NCBI RefSeq assembly: GCF_900239185.1
Contig: NZ_OENA01000010.1
Location: forward strand, 1-32,971
Direction: 5' to 3'
Source: Tenacibaculum finnmarkense
GTDB taxonomy: Bacteria; Bacteroidota; Bacteroidia; Flavobacteriales; Flavobacteriaceae
Length of the DNA: 32,971 bases
The notes beneath the pieces are model-generated. The model saw only the letters and a list, made by a program, of their open reading frames with translations. It was not told the origin of the DNA and did no database searches. A program made the position numbers and the translations under genes. This document shows positions 8,131-17,268 of this stretch, one piece after another (within the stretch, counting starts at the first letter, position 1; each line of letters starts with the position of its first letter).

Positions 8131-10383
8131 TTAATCTTCTTTTTTAACTTCTTTTACTTCTCTAGGTTCTCTTGGAGCTCTAGGTTTTCTGTCATCACGA
8201 CTTCTGTCATCACGACTTCTGTTATCTCTAGGCTTATTTTCTCTTGGTGGTCTTGCTACATAACCTTCTGGTTTTGGTAACAATGCTTTACGAGAAACTT
8301 TTTCTTTACGAGTTCTAGGGTCAAGTCCGAAGTATTTTACATCAAATACATCACCCATTTTAACTACGTCAGAAACGTTTTCTGTACGTTCCCAAGCTAA
8401 TTCACTAACATGTAATAAAACTTCATTTCCTGGAGCATCTGCATATTCTACAACAGCACCAAAATCTAACATTTTAATTACTTTTACTTCGTAAGCACTA
8501 CCAACGGTAGGTTTGAAAAGCATCGACTCAATACGTGTAATTACTTTTTCAATTCCTTCAGGATCAGTTCCTAAAATTTCGATAATTCCTTCTTCAGTTA
8601 CAGCGTCTTCAGTAATTACAATTGTAGTTCCTGTTTCTTTCTGTAATTCTTGAATATGTTTACCACCTGGTCCGATAAATGCACCAATCATATCATTCGG
8701 GATACGACGGTTAATCATTTTAGGAGCATGTTCTTTAACTTCTTCGTTAGATTGAGAAATAGTATCCGTTAATTTTCCTAAGATATGTAAACGACCTGCA
8801 CGAGCTTGTTTTAGTGCATTCACTAAAATTTCGTACCCTAATCCTTTCACTTTAATGTCCATTTGACAAGCAGTAATTCCTTCAGAAGTACCAGTTACTT
8901 TAAAGTCCATATCACCTAAATGATCTTCATCACCTAAAATATCAGATAAAACAGCGTAACGATCACCATCAGAAATTAATCCCATAGCAATACCAGAAAC
9001 TGGTCTTGTCATTTTAACACCTGCATCCATTAAAGCCATTGTTCCAGCACAAACTGTAGCCATTGAAGAAGAACCGTTAGATTCTAATACTTCAGATACA
9101 ACTCTTACTGTATAAGGGCAATCAGCAGGAATCATTCCTTTTAAACCACGTTGCGCCAAGTTACCATGACCAACCTCTCTACGAGAAGTTCCTCTTAATG
9201 GTCTTGCTTCACCTGTACAAAAAGGAGGGAAGTTATAATGTAAATAGAAATTCTCTTCACCTTCGTAAGATGGCATATCTATTTTGTTAGCATCTCTAGA
9301 TGTTCCTAAAGTAACGGTCGCTAATGCTTGCGTTTCTCCACGAGTAAATATTGATGAACCATGTGTTGATGGTAAATAATCTACTTCACACCAAATTGGT
9401 CTAATTTCGTCAGTCTTACGACCATCTAAACGTAAACCTTCCGCTAAAGTTAATTCTCTAACCGCACTTTTTTGAGCTTTGTTGAAATATTTTCCAACTA
9501 ACTCAGCATAATCAGCTAATTCTTCTTCAGTAAATGAAGCTTTTACTTCTTCTTTTACCTCAGCAAAAGCTGTTGTACGTTCTACTTTTGATGTTCCTTT
9601 TTTAGCGATAGCATAACACTTATCGTAAGCAAGTTCATGTATTTTTTCAGCTAATGCTTCGTCTTCTCTTTCTCCTTCGTAAACTCTTGTTTCTTTCTTT
9701 CCGAAAGCTTCCGCTAAACGAACTTGAGCAGCACATTGTATTTTAATAGATTCATGAGCAAATTTAATTGCTTCAGCCATTTCTTCTTCAGAAATTTCAT
9801 CCATTTCACCTTCAACCATCATTACTGAATCAGCTGAAGCTCCAATCATCATATCGATGTCAGATTCTGCTAATTGAGCTCTGTTTGGGTTGATTACAAA
9901 TTCACCATTTACTCTAGCAACACGTGCTTCAGAAATAGGACATTCGAAAGGGAAATCAGATAATTGAATAGCTGCAGAAGCTGCTAAACCTGCTAATGCA
10001 TCTGGCATAACATCTTCATCATGAGACATTAATTGGATCATTACCTGTACTTCAGAATGATAATCTTTTGGAAATAATGGACGTAAAACACGGTCTACTA
10101 AACGCATTGTTAATACTTCACCATCACTTGGTCTTGCTTCTCTTTTAAAGAAACCTCCTGGATAACGACCTGCAGCAGCAAATTTTTCTCTATAATCTAC
10201 CGTTAAAGGTAAAAAATCAACTGTTCCTGCTTTGTAGCTAGATACAACAGTACATAACAACATTGCTTTTCCCATTTGAACAACAACTGAACCATGAGCT
10301 TGTTTTGCTAACTTACCAGTTTCTAATGAAATGGTTCTTCCATCTCCTAGGTCAATGACCTCTCTAAATACTTTTGGAATCAT
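8131..10383 (-). CDS. pnp: Polyribonucleotide nucleotidyltransferase (PNPase)
   Basis: Phosphate-dependent 3'-5' exoribonuclease of mRNA turnover, acting as a trimer in the cytoplasm. The 750-residue chain shows the full family order: RNase PH domain 1 ([28 protein letters not shown]), an alpha-helical linker, RNase PH domain 2 ([38 protein letters not shown]), a KH domain ([19 protein letters not shown]) and an S1 domain (ending near residue 700). A charged, disordered tail of about 45 residues follows, with Arg/Asp repeats ([12 protein letters not shown]) encoded by a 15-bp tandem repeat near 8187-8225. It follows rpsO, as in many bacteria, but a strong terminator separates them. Its own leader is unusual: a CAA-rich stretch (10409-10441) and an 8-bp hairpin (10450-10474). 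Confidence 0.97.
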   Translation of the reverse strand: MIPKVFREVIDLGDGRTISLETGKLAKQAHGSVVVQMGKAMLLCTVVSSYKAGTVDFLPLTVDYREKFAAAGRYPGGFFKREARPSDGEVLTMRLVDRVLRPLFPKDYHSEVQVMIQLMSHDEDVMPDALAGLAASAAIQLSDFPFECPISEARVARVNGEFVINPNRAQLAESDIDMMIGASADSVMMVEGEMDEISEEEMAEAIKFAHESIKIQCAAQVRLAEAFGKKETRVYEGEREDEALAEKIHELAYDKCYAIAKKGTSKVERTTAFAEVKEEVKASFTEEELADYAELVGKYFNKAQKSAVRELTLAEGLRLDGRKTDEIRPIWCEVDYLPSTHGSSIFTRGETQALATVTLGTSRDANKIDMPSYEGEENFYLHYNFPPFCTGEARPLRGTSRREVGHGNLAQRGLKGMIPADCPYTVRVVSEVLESNGSSSMATVCAGTMALMDAGVKMTRPVSGIAMGLISDGDRYAVLSDILGDEDHLGDMDFKVTGTSEGITACQMDIKVKGLGYEILVNALKQARAGRLHILGKLTDTISQSNEEVKEHAPKMINRRIPNDMIGAFIGPGGKHIQELQKETGTTIVITEDAVTEEGIIEILGTDPEGIEKVITRIESMLFKPTVGSAYEVKVIKMLDFGAVVEYADAPGNEVLLHVSELAWERTENVSDVVKMGDVFDVKYFGLDPRTRKEKVSRKALLPKPEGYVARPPRENKPRDNRSRDDRSRDDRKPRAPREPREVKEVKKED

Positions 10384-10449
10384 AAATTTTAATTCTAAAT
10401 TTTTAAATTGTTTGTTGTTGTTGTGTTGTTGTTTTGTTGCAATGGAAAT

Positions 10450-10474
10450 TCAAAATTGTTGTTAAAAATTTTGA
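10450..10474 (-). promoter_or_regulatory. Hairpin in the pnp leader, next to a CAA-rich tract
   Basis: On the minus strand TCAAAATT, nine bases, AATTTTGA form a perfect 8-bp AT-rich stem about 65 bases before the pnp ATG. The transcript then runs through an unstructured (CAA)n-like stretch. In E. coli pnp is autoregulated through a leader hairpin, so a similar role is possible, but nothing here proves it. No TAnnTTTG element was found upstream. Confidence 0.3.
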
Positions 10475-10525
10475 GTTTTTTATATAAATTTCTATTAGTT
10501 AGATAGAAATGAATTTTTTTAAAAT

Positions 10526-10560
10526 AAAAAAGAGGCACGTTTATAGAGCCTCTTTTTTTG
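10526..10560 (-). terminator. Terminator between rpsO and pnp
   Basis: GAGGC and GCCTC arms, extended by A/T runs on both sides, enclose an 11-base loop. On the minus strand the hairpin ends in a T-run just 5-40 bases past the rpsO stop. It should end most rpsO transcripts or attenuate read-through into pnp. Confidence 0.87.
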
Positions 10561-10564
10561 AGAA

Positions 10565-10834
10565 TTATTTTCTAATTCCTAATTCTACGATAATCGCACG
10601 ATATCTGTTGATTTCAGTTTTCTTTAAGTAATCAAGTAAACTTCTACGTTTTCCTACCATTTTCACTAATGAACGCTCTGTGTTAAAATCTTTACGATTT
10701 TGCTTTAAGTGCTCAGTTAAGTGGTTAATTCTGAAAGTGAACAATGCAATTTGTCCTTCCGAAGTTCCTGTATCAGTTTTGCTTTTACAGTGTTTTTCGA
10801 ATAATCCTTCTTTTACTTCTTTAGTTAAATACAT
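10565..10834 (-). CDS. rpsO: 30S ribosomal protein S15
   Basis: Primary 16S rRNA-binding protein of the small subunit. It has 89 residues, the normal family length. Conserved segments include TGTSEGQIALFTFRINHLTEHLK, the DFNTERSLVKMVGKRRSLLDYLK motif that contacts the three-way junction of 16S rRNA, and the C-terminal YRAIIVELGIRK. It stands alone behind a TATCTTTG promoter element and is followed by a strong terminator. The leader holds a 7-bp hairpin that could serve S15 feedback control. Confidence 0.97.
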   Translation of the reverse strand: MYLTKEVKEGLFEKHCKSKTDTGTSEGQIALFTFRINHLTEHLKQNRKDFNTERSLVKMVGKRRSLLDYLKKTEINRYRAIIVELGIRK

Positions 10835-10865
10835 TCCAATATTATTTAAATGATTTTTATGTACA

Positions 10866-10884
10866 TCAATGAGCTATTCATTGA
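10866..10884 (-). promoter_or_regulatory. Hairpin in the rpsO leader, candidate S15 autoregulatory site
   Basis: TCAATGA, a five-base loop (ATAGC on the minus strand) and TCATTGA form a perfect 7-bp stem. It lies between the -7 element at 10890-10897 and the start codon, right at the expected 5' end of the transcript. S15 represses its own translation through various leader structures in several phyla. A role here is inference. Confidence 0.4.
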
Positions 10885-10889
10885 AGCTA

Positions 10890-10897
10890 CAAAGATA
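10890..10897 (-). promoter_or_regulatory. -7 element TATCTTTG of rpsO
   Basis: TATCTTTG on the minus strand matches TAnnTTTG exactly. No clear -33 TTTG at the standard spacing. The start codon is about 55 bases downstream. Confidence 0.55.
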
Positions 10898-10958
10898 CAA
10901 ATAAAATTTTAGTTGAATTGTATGCTAAACTAAAAGTGTTTTTTTGTTGATAAAAAAA

Positions 10959-10986
10959 TAAAAAAAGCCAGCGTTTACTGGCTTTT
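10959..10986 (-). terminator. Terminator of accD
   Basis: AAAAGCCAG (10963-10971), six-base loop, CTGGCTTTT (10978-10986): a perfect 9-bp stem only four bases from the accD stop, with a T-rich tail on the minus strand. Confidence 0.9.
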
Positions 10987-10990
10987 AATT

Positions 10991-11848
10991 TTAGGCTCTT
11001 ATAGGTTGATTCTGTATTAAATCGATATATAAGTTAACTTGTTTTTTTAATTGCTTACGTTCATAAATTGCATCTAAGAATCCGTGTTCTAATACAAATT
11101 CTGAACGTTGAAAACCTTCAGGTAATTCTTTACCAGTGGTATCTTTTACAACACGAGGTCCTGCAAAAGCAATCAAAGCATTTGGTTCAGCGATATTAAT
11201 ATCACCTAACATTGCAAATGAAGCAGTTGTTCCTCCTGTAGTAGGATCAGTACATAATGAAATATACGGAAGTTTAGAATCTGCTAATTGAGCCAATTTT
11301 GCAGAAGTCTTTACCAATTGCATTAATGATAAAGAAGCTTCCATCATACGTGCTCCTCCAGATTTTGAAACCATTAAGAATGGAAGTTGGTTTTTAATAG
11401 CGTAATCAATTGCTCTGGCTATTTTTTCTCCTACTACAGATCCCATTGACCCTCCAATAAAAGCAAAATCCATTGCGGCAATTACAATATCTTTTCCGTT
11501 TGATTTACCTACTGCTGTACGAACAGCATCTTTTAATCCCGTTTTCTTCTGTGCCGCTTTTAAACGATCGGGATAATTTTTGGTGTCTTCAAAATTTAAA
11601 GGATCTTTAGAGGTTAGTGATGAATTTAATTCTTTAAATTTATTGTTATCAAAAAATAATTCAAAATATTCATTACTTCCAATACGAACATGGTAGCCGT
11701 CTTCAGGGCTTACATATAAGTTTTTCTTTAATTCCTCTGTATCAATAACCTTACCACTTGGAGTTTTATACCACAAGCCTTTAGGCGTATCTTTTTTTTG
11801 TTCGGTAGGGGTTTGAATCCCTTTGTCTTTACGTTTAAACCAAGCCAT
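10991..11848 (-). CDS. accD: Acetyl-CoA carboxylase carboxyltransferase subunit beta, zinc-ligand-less
   Basis: With AccA it transfers the carboxyl group from biotin carboxyl carrier protein to acetyl-CoA, the first committed step of fatty acid synthesis. The 285-residue length is normal. The core is well kept: [28 protein letters not shown] and [16 protein letters not shown], the last with the glycine pair of the carboxyltransferase oxyanion site. The N-terminal zinc ribbon keeps its frame ([17 protein letters not shown]), but the four cysteines of the family are Thr29, Gly32, Ser47 and Asp50, so it cannot hold zinc in the usual way. I recall the same change in other flavobacterial AccD proteins. 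Single gene with its own -7 element and terminator. Confidence 0.95.
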   Translation of the reverse strand: MAWFKRKDKGIQTPTEQKKDTPKGLWYKTPSGKVIDTEELKKNLYVSPEDGYHVRIGSNEYFELFFDNNKFKELNSSLTSKDPLNFEDTKNYPDRLKAAQKKTGLKDAVRTAVGKSNGKDIVIAAMDFAFIGGSMGSVVGEKIARAIDYAIKNQLPFLMVSKSGGARMMEASLSLMQLVKTSAKLAQLADSKLPYISLCTDPTTGGTTASFAMLGDINIAEPNALIAFAGPRVVKDTTGKELPEGFQRSEFVLEHGFLDAIYERKQLKKQVNLYIDLIQNQPIRA

Positions 11849-11913
11849 AGTTTAGTTTATGTTTTGTTGTTTGTTAGTAATTAACTCATTCATTTTAAGA
11901 AAAGAGCCGACGA

Positions 11914-11921
11914 CAAATGTA
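11914..11921 (-). promoter_or_regulatory. -7 element TACATTTG of accD
   Basis: TACATTTG on the minus strand matches TAnnTTTG. The start codon is 66 bases downstream, after an A/C-rich leader without a Shine-Dalgarno sequence. No good -33 box. Confidence 0.5.
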
Positions 11922-11956
11922 AATTATTTTTGCGAACTTTACTTTTTATAAATTAA

Positions 11957-11988
11957 AAAAAGCACTTAGAGGGTTCTAAGTGCTTATT
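11957..11988 (-). terminator. Terminator of the class II aldolase gene
   Basis: AAGCACTTAGA (11960-11970), loop GGGT, TCTAAGTGCTT (11975-11985): a perfect 11-bp stem followed on the minus strand by a T-run. It lies about 50 bases after the fba stop. Confidence 0.9.
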
Positions 11989-12036
11989 TATAGTTTGTTA
12001 TAACAGTGTGTAATCAGTTATAATTTATTGTAATTC

Positions 12037-13104
12037 TTATAAAGTGTTTACGTTATTTAAGTCTTCAAAAGCTTTTTTCAAACGAGTTTTGAAAGTTAAT
12101 TCTCCTTCACGTAGCCATTTACGTGGGTCGTAATATTTTTTGTTTGGTTGCTCACTATCGTCAGGATTACCAATTTGACTTGATATATAGTCTTTTTTAG
12201 CTAAGATATAATCACGAGCTCCTTCAGTAAAGGCATATTGTAAATCAGTATCAATATTCATTTTAATTGTACCATAACCAATAGCTTCTCTAATTTCTTC
12301 TAAGGTAGAACCTGATCCTCCGTGAAAAACAAAATCGATAGTATTATGAGGTACATTGTACTTTTCAGAAATATATTCTTGAGAATTCTTTAATATTTTT
12401 GGTGTTAATTTTACATTTCCAGGTCTGTAAACTCCGTGAACGTTACCAAAAGCGGCAGCAATGGTAAACTGATCACTTACTTTCATTAATTCTTCATAAG
12501 CGTAAGCAACTTCTTCGGGTTGTGTGTATAATTTAGAAACATCCACATCTGAATTGTCAACACCATCTTCTTCACCACCTGTAATTCCTAATTCAATTTC
12601 TAAAGTCATCCCTATTTTACTCATACGAGCTAGGTATTTTTTACAAATTTCAATATTTTCTTCAATTGGTTCTTCAGATAAATCAATCATATGAGAACTG
12701 TATAATGATTTTCCTGTTTCTTTATAGAACTGCTCACTAGCATCAAGCAAACCATCAATCCAAGGTAATAATTTTTTAGCCGCATGATCGGTGTGTAAAA
12801 TTACTGGAATTCCGTAAGCTTCGGCTAATAAATGCACGTGTTTTGCACCTGCAACAGCACCTGCAATAGCTGCTTTTTCATCTTTGTTCGATAATCCTTT
12901 ACCAGCATTAAATTGTGCTCCACCATTAGAAAATTGAATAATTACGGGCGCATTTAATTCTTTTGCAGTTTCTAAAACGGTATTTACCGAGCTAGAACCT
13001 ACAACATTTACAGCAGGTAAGGCAAATTTTTTATCTTTTGCTAATTGAAATATTGCTTGGACTTCTTTTCCGGTGGCAACTCCAGCTTTAATAGTATGAG
13101 ACAT
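12037..13104 (-). CDS. fbaA: Class II fructose-bisphosphate aldolase
   Basis: Zinc-dependent aldolase of glycolysis and gluconeogenesis, interconverting fructose-1,6-bisphosphate with dihydroxyacetone phosphate and glyceraldehyde-3-phosphate. The 355-residue length and overall sequence fit the E. coli FbaA (class IIA) type. Visible signatures are HTDHA at 104-108 (catalytic Asp and zinc-binding His), the ELGITGGEEDGVD segment, AFGNVHGVY, and FVFHGGSGS with a further zinc His and phosphate-binding residues. The final NMDTD-type motif appears as KMNIDTDLQYAFTEG. Monocistronic, with a TATTTTTG -7 element and a strong terminator. Confidence 0.96.
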   Translation of the reverse strand: MSHTIKAGVATGKEVQAIFQLAKDKKFALPAVNVVGSSSVNTVLETAKELNAPVIIQFSNGGAQFNAGKGLSNKDEKAAIAGAVAGAKHVHLLAEAYGIPVILHTDHAAKKLLPWIDGLLDASEQFYKETGKSLYSSHMIDLSEEPIEENIEICKKYLARMSKIGMTLEIELGITGGEEDGVDNSDVDVSKLYTQPEEVAYAYEELMKVSDQFTIAAAFGNVHGVYRPGNVKLTPKILKNSQEYISEKYNVPHNTIDFVFHGGSGSTLEEIREAIGYGTIKMNIDTDLQYAFTEGARDYILAKKDYISSQIGNPDDSEQPNKKYYDPRKWLREGELTFKTRLKKAFEDLNNVNTL

Positions 13105-13147
13105 TGTGTTATGTTTTTTTAGTTGTGTTAAGTTGTTTTTAGCGTGT

Positions 13148-13155
13148 CAAAAATA
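13148..13155 (-). promoter_or_regulatory. -7 element TATTTTTG of fbaA
   Basis: TATTTTTG on the minus strand fits TAnnTTTG. A TTG lies 24 bases upstream, longer than the ideal 19. The leader to the start codon is A/C-rich. Confidence 0.45.
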
Positions 13156-13216
13156 AGAAATTTTAAATGCTTTTGCTTACAATAACTGCTTGCTACTTGT
13201 TAATTTTTATTTTTTT

Positions 13217-15667
13217 TTAAAAAGGATAATTAATTCCGATATTTAAGATAGAATTTGAAAAATTATGATTTTTAAACCATCGATCATTTTTTAAATAAGG
13301 TTCGTGCATTTTAAAGCCTAAATCTAATCGTGCAATTAAAAAGCTAAAATCGTATCGAAGCCCAAAACCTGAGCCAACAGCAATATCTGTTATTGATTTT
13401 AGCTCGTTAAATTTAGCAACACCATCTGTGTATTTAGAATTGGTAAGGTCCCAAATATTTCCTGTATCAACAAATAAAGCGCCTTTTAAAGCGCCAATAA
13501 CGTTAAATCGATATTCAAAACTCGATAAAAATTTTAAACTTCCTATATTATATTCTAATCCTGGTTGTCGTGTTCCAGGTCCTAAAGAGTAGGTTCTCCA
13601 GGCTCTAACATCATTAGAACCACCTGTAAAATAACTGCGTGAAAAAGGAATACTAGCATTATTATAGGTTATAATTGCTCCTAAAAATGTACGATGTGCT
13701 AAAACGGTATTATTTCCTAAATTCCAATATTTTTTATATTCAACATCTGCTTTAAAATATTGAGCGATAGGAATTTTTAAAACTGTTTTCTGGTTCCGAT
13801 TATTTGTTTTTTTAGATATAACTCCCATTAAGTTTCCAGCATTAGCAACTCGAAATTTAAGGAAAGAAAAATTGGTGTCTTTGGTATTTTGTTGATTATT
13901 ATAGGTGTAGGTGAAAGCAATTTCAGGGATTAAAAAATCGGAAGTAATAATGTTGTATCGGTTAAGAATATTAAGGTTATTCTGATATTTTAAAGGTTGG
14001 GTGTTTTTAAACGAACCGTCGGTAGCGATATTTCGCATAAATTGTAAAATATCGGCTGAGTTACCAGGCTGATTTGTAGGTAATGTATATTTAGAAGAGG
14101 CAGTTGCTACTTCTTTTAGTTTAAAATATTCTGAATTATAGATACTAAAGTAATTATTAACATTTAAGTTTCTAATGTATTGTACATTAAGTAATTCTAG
14201 TTGTAATGATTTTTGCTTGTTGTAAATCCATTTATAATCTAATCCGATGGTAATATTCTGATTATCTAAGCCAATATTTTTTTGATTACCCGCCCCAATT
14301 AAAAACTTTGTTTTTGGAAACATTCTCTTCGGAATAAGTCTTTTTAGCCCAAAAGGTGCTACAAAACGAGGGATTTCTAAGCTAAAATCAGCGCCCATTT
14401 CCCAGCCAAGCCCGTTATTGGAATTAAAATAAGATCCAAATGCCGAAAATTTAAATATTTCAGCACCTTTAAAAGTATTTCTGTTAATTAATGAATATTT
14501 TAGAGAAACATCAAAATTTCGAATATTAGAACGAGACAATTCAGCATCAAAACCTAGTGTATATTTTTCAATAGGTGTTAAAAAAATGTTTGCGTTTAAT
14601 TCGGTGTTATTTAATTCATCATATCGAATAGAGGTTGTTTTAAAGTTTTTTAAGCCTCTTAAGTGTTTTCTAGTTAGGTTTTTATAGAAATCACTATAAA
14701 CCGTATTGGGTTTTATAAATAATGATTGGGCAAGTATTTTAGGATTGTATTTTAATTTTTTATGTGCATAAAAAGCAATTCCTTTGTATAAAACAGTGTC
14801 TTTGTAAATGCTGTTTCGTTTATTATAGGTATAATCGGTATATACATTGATTTTCTTTATTTTTTGAACCTTAAAAGGAATAACTCTATCAGAAATATTA
14901 ATAGTTACTTTGGTTTTCTGATAATTTTGGAGCGTATCATTTTCAAATGAAATATAATTTTCATTAAAATGATAAATTCCTTTATCTCTAAAAAAAGTAA
15001 CCAGCCTGTTTGCTTCTTTAATAAAATGTGCATCTTTATATTGATTTCCTGCTTGAAGAAAACTATTTTCCTTTGATTTTTTATATAAAGAATCAAGGGT
15101 AGGGGCGGCTATTTGGGTTTTAATTAGGTTTAAAAAAGAAGGTTTTCCTTTTGTCACTTGATAAGAAATGCTTCCTTTTTTGTTGCCAATAGTATCTTTT
15201 TGAAACGAAACTTTTGATCTAAAATAGCCTTCTGTCTGAAAGTAGGCATTTAAGTTATCTGCTGTTTTTTTTGTTTTTTTATCATCAATAATAATAGGAG
15301 ATTCTCCACTATTTAAAAACCAGTGATTAAGCCCTATAAGAGCTTTGGCGACTGATATACTTTGTTTTTCAGAAAATCCTTTTTTAAAAAACGAATATGT
15401 TTTAGGGTTTTTAATCCCCCATTTTGAAGGTGTTTTAGCTCCCTTCGGATTTCCTAAATTGTAAAAATATAATGACAATGGCACTCCTAAAGCTTTTGCA
15501 TTAGGTCGTTGCATAAGTAATTCGGTAATGTTTTGATTGGTGTTTTTTACACCGTCAATATACACCGTATTTTTTGCTAGTAATAACTCATTTTCTTTAA
15601 CAAATTTTATGGTACTGCAGGCGCTGAATAAGATGACTAATAAAAAGAGGAAAGAAAGTTTTTTCAT
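13217..15667 (-). CDS. tamL: Outer membrane lipoprotein TamL (Omp85/TamA relative)
   Basis: Bacteroidota version of the TamA outer-membrane barrel protein, lipid-anchored, thought to work with a TamB-like partner in outer membrane assembly. The partner gene is not in this window. The 816-residue product begins with a lipoprotein signal, lipobox LFSAC with Cys17. The N-terminal half contains POTRA-like segments (for example TVYIDGVKNTNQNITELLMQRPN and the later VQKIKKINVYTDYTY). The C-terminal half is an Omp85 barrel rich in alternating strands, with the SYFTGGSNDVRAWRTYSLGPG lid-loop motif of the family and a C-terminal aromatic end (INYPF). It is divergent from the RNA methyltransferase gene, with a TATTTTTG element in the shared spacer. 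Family is certain; the symbol rests on the combined lipobox and barrel. Confidence 0.9.
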   Translation of the reverse strand: MKKLSFLFLLVILFSACSTIKFVKENELLLAKNTVYIDGVKNTNQNITELLMQRPNAKALGVPLSLYFYNLGNPKGAKTPSKWGIKNPKTYSFFKKGFSEKQSISVAKALIGLNHWFLNSGESPIIIDDKKTKKTADNLNAYFQTEGYFRSKVSFQKDTIGNKKGSISYQVTKGKPSFLNLIKTQIAAPTLDSLYKKSKENSFLQAGNQYKDAHFIKEANRLVTFFRDKGIYHFNENYISFENDTLQNYQKTKVTINISDRVIPFKVQKIKKINVYTDYTYNKRNSIYKDTVLYKGIAFYAHKKLKYNPKILAQSLFIKPNTVYSDFYKNLTRKHLRGLKNFKTTSIRYDELNNTELNANIFLTPIEKYTLGFDAELSRSNIRNFDVSLKYSLINRNTFKGAEIFKFSAFGSYFNSNNGLGWEMGADFSLEIPRFVAPFGLKRLIPKRMFPKTKFLIGAGNQKNIGLDNQNITIGLDYKWIYNKQKSLQLELLNVQYIRNLNVNNYFSIYNSEYFKLKEVATASSKYTLPTNQPGNSADILQFMRNIATDGSFKNTQPLKYQNNLNILNRYNIITSDFLIPEIAFTYTYNNQQNTKDTNFSFLKFRVANAGNLMGVISKKTNNRNQKTVLKIPIAQYFKADVEYKKYWNLGNNTVLAHRTFLGAIITYNNASIPFSRSYFTGGSNDVRAWRTYSLGPGTRQPGLEYNIGSLKFLSSFEYRFNVIGALKGALFVDTGNIWDLTNSKYTDGVAKFNELKSITDIAVGSGFGLRYDFSFLIARLDLGFKMHEPYLKNDRWFKNHNFSNSILNIGINYPF

Positions 15668-15693
15668 TAACTTTACGGCTGGTATTTAAGTAT

Positions 15694-15701
15694 CAAAAAT
15701 A
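15694..15701 (-). promoter_or_regulatory. -7 element TATTTTTG of tamL
   Basis: TATTTTTG on the minus strand matches TAnnTTTG, 26 bases before the tamL ATG in the divergent spacer with the RNA methyltransferase gene. No firm -33 box. Confidence 0.45.
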
Positions 15702-15739
15702 CTGTTTTTTAGTGATTATAATATGTTAAAAAAATAATA

Positions 15740-16474
15740 ATGAGTTTATCTAAAAGCAATTTAAAGTTAATAACGAGTTTACAGCAAAAAAAGTACCGAC
15801 AAAAACATCAGTTATTTGTTGCTGAAGGGGTAAAAGTTGTTGCCGAATTATTAAAATCATCAGTAGAGGTAGCGCATATATTTACGGTAGATGCTTCTTT
15901 CGAAATTGCTAATAATGTTCAAAGTACGCTTATTTCAGAAGTTGAATTAAAGAAAATAAGTACGTTAAAAAACCCTAATAAAGTTTTAGGATTGTTTAAA
16001 ATACCTACAGAAAAGGAGCAAAACAGCGCTAATTTTACGCTTGCTTTAGATGAAGTAAATGACCCAGGTAATTTAGGGACTATTATTCGTTTGTGTGATT
16101 GGTTTGGTATTACCGAGTTGGTTTGCTCTAAAAACACGGTAGATTGTTACAATCAAAAGGTAGTGCAGTCAACCATGGGATCTTTAACAAGAGTACATAT
16201 TTCGTATATTGATTTGCCAAGTTATTTGAAAGAAACACCATTAGCTGTTTATACTGCCGATATGGATGGCGAAAATATTTACAAGGCTAGCCTTCCTGAA
16301 AAAGCGGTTTTAGTAATGGGAAATGAGGCAAACGGAATTTCAAATGAAATAGCAGCTATTGTAAAACATAAATTAACGATTCCTAGATTTGGTGATATTC
16401 AAAAAACAGAAAGTTTAAATGTAGCTACAGCAACTGCTATTTTATTAAGTGAATTTAAAAGAAGTTTAGTTTAA
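15740..16474 (+). CDS. SpoU/TrmH-family RNA 2'-O-methyltransferase
   Basis: S-adenosylmethionine-dependent ribose methyltransferase of the SPOUT superfamily acting on rRNA or tRNA; the target nucleotide cannot be told from sequence. The 244 residues show an N-terminal substrate-binding part (QKKYRQKHQLFVAEGVKVVAELL) and then the three family motifs: motif 1 LDEVNDPGNLGTIIRLCDWFG, motif 2 VVQSTMGSLTRV, and motif 3 LVMGNEANGIS plus IPRFGDIQKTESLNVATATAI, which build the trefoil knot. It starts at ATG 15740, divergent from tamL. Its last 9 bases overlap the 3' end of the convergent kinase gene. The RlmB/TrmH-like pattern is clear; calling it one or the other would be a guess. Confidence 0.93.
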   Translation: MSLSKSNLKLITSLQQKKYRQKHQLFVAEGVKVVAELLKSSVEVAHIFTVDASFEIANNVQSTLISEVELKKISTLKNPNKVLGLFKIPTEKEQNSANFTLALDEVNDPGNLGTIIRLCDWFGITELVCSKNTVDCYNQKVVQSTMGSLTRVHISYIDLPSYLKETPLAVYTADMDGENIYKASLPEKAVLVMGNEANGISNEIAAIVKHKLTIPRFGDIQKTESLNVATATAILLSEFKRSLV

Positions 16475-17080
16475 CTCCTTAATTTGAGCATCTATTTTAT
16501 CAATAATAAATTTCAAATCTTGTTTATTATTGATAAAATCTAAATTGTCAACATCAATAATAAGTAATTTTCCTTTAGTGTACTCGCTAACCCAAGCTTC
16601 GTAACGCTCATTTAATCTGGTTAAATACTCAACGCTAATAGCATTTTCATAGTCTCTACCACGTTTGTGAATTTGCCCAAGAAGGGTAGCGGTATCTGCA
16701 CGTAAATAAATTAATAAATCGGGTGGTGTTACTAAGTTTTCCATCAATTCAAATAACGATGAATAGTTATTAAAATCACGATCGGTCATTAGCCCCATAG
16801 CGTGTAGGTTGGGTGCAAAAATATGAGCATCTTCATAAATAGTTCTATCTTGAATTATTTTTTTGCCAGACTCTCTTAACTCTAAAACCTGACGAAAACG
16901 ACTGTTTAAAAAGTAGACCTGCAAATTAAAAGACCAACGCTCCATTTCACCATAAAAATCATCTAAGTAAGGATTCTCATCTACCGATTCATAATGAGGG
17001 TCCCAATCATAATGTTTGGCTAATAGGTTGGTTAATGTGGTTTTTCCTGCGCCTATATTTCCGGCAATTGCTATATGCAT
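16466..17080 (-). CDS. Stand-alone deoxynucleoside kinase (dGK/dAK-like)
   Basis: Salvage enzyme transferring phosphate from ATP to deoxynucleosides. The 204-residue protein starts with the P-loop GNIGAGKTTL (residues 7-16). It has the ERW and DRTIYEDAHIFA motifs of the dNK family (Asp-Arg for substrate binding) and the lid RGRDYENAISVEYL. It is clearly related to the C-terminal half of the FolK fusion at 6447-7580, with the same GNIGAGKT, RGR-Y and final NN-DLKFIIDKI signatures. These are two paralogues that probably differ in substrate. Its 3' end overlaps the convergent methyltransferase gene. Confidence 0.92.
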   Translation of the reverse strand: MHIAIAGNIGAGKTTLTNLLAKHYDWDPHYESVDENPYLDDFYGEMERWSFNLQVYFLNSRFRQVLELRESGKKIIQDRTIYEDAHIFAPNLHAMGLMTDRDFNNYSSLFELMENLVTPPDLLIYLRADTATLLGQIHKRGRDYENAISVEYLTRLNERYEAWVSEYTKGKLLIIDVDNLDFINNKQDLKFIIDKIDAQIKELN

Positions 17081-17219
17081 ATATTTTGAATTTCAATACG
17101 GTAAAATTACATAAAAAAAGTATTGCTAGCTAAAATTTAATGAATCAATTTATACTGCTAGCTAGTTGTACTTAGAGTGTTCTTAGCGTGTTGTTTGAAG
17201 TTGTTATTTAAAGTTGTTA

Positions 17220-17255
17220 TAAAAAAAAACGAGCCATTAAGCTCGCTTTTTTTTG
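17220..17255 (-). terminator. Terminator of the secreted metalloprotease gene
   Basis: A-run, CGAGC...GCTCG stem with a short loop, then a T-run (17221-17254). It works in both orientations and is placed just past the protease stop codon. Confidence 0.82.
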
Positions 17256-17268
17256 ATGTAATTTTTTT

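Noticed and set aside
14905..15096. 63-codon minus-strand ORF
   Set aside because: Out-of-frame shadow inside tamL.
17190..17220. Direct repeat of AAGTTGTTAT near the protease terminator
   Set aside because: Short AT-rich duplication with no sign of function.
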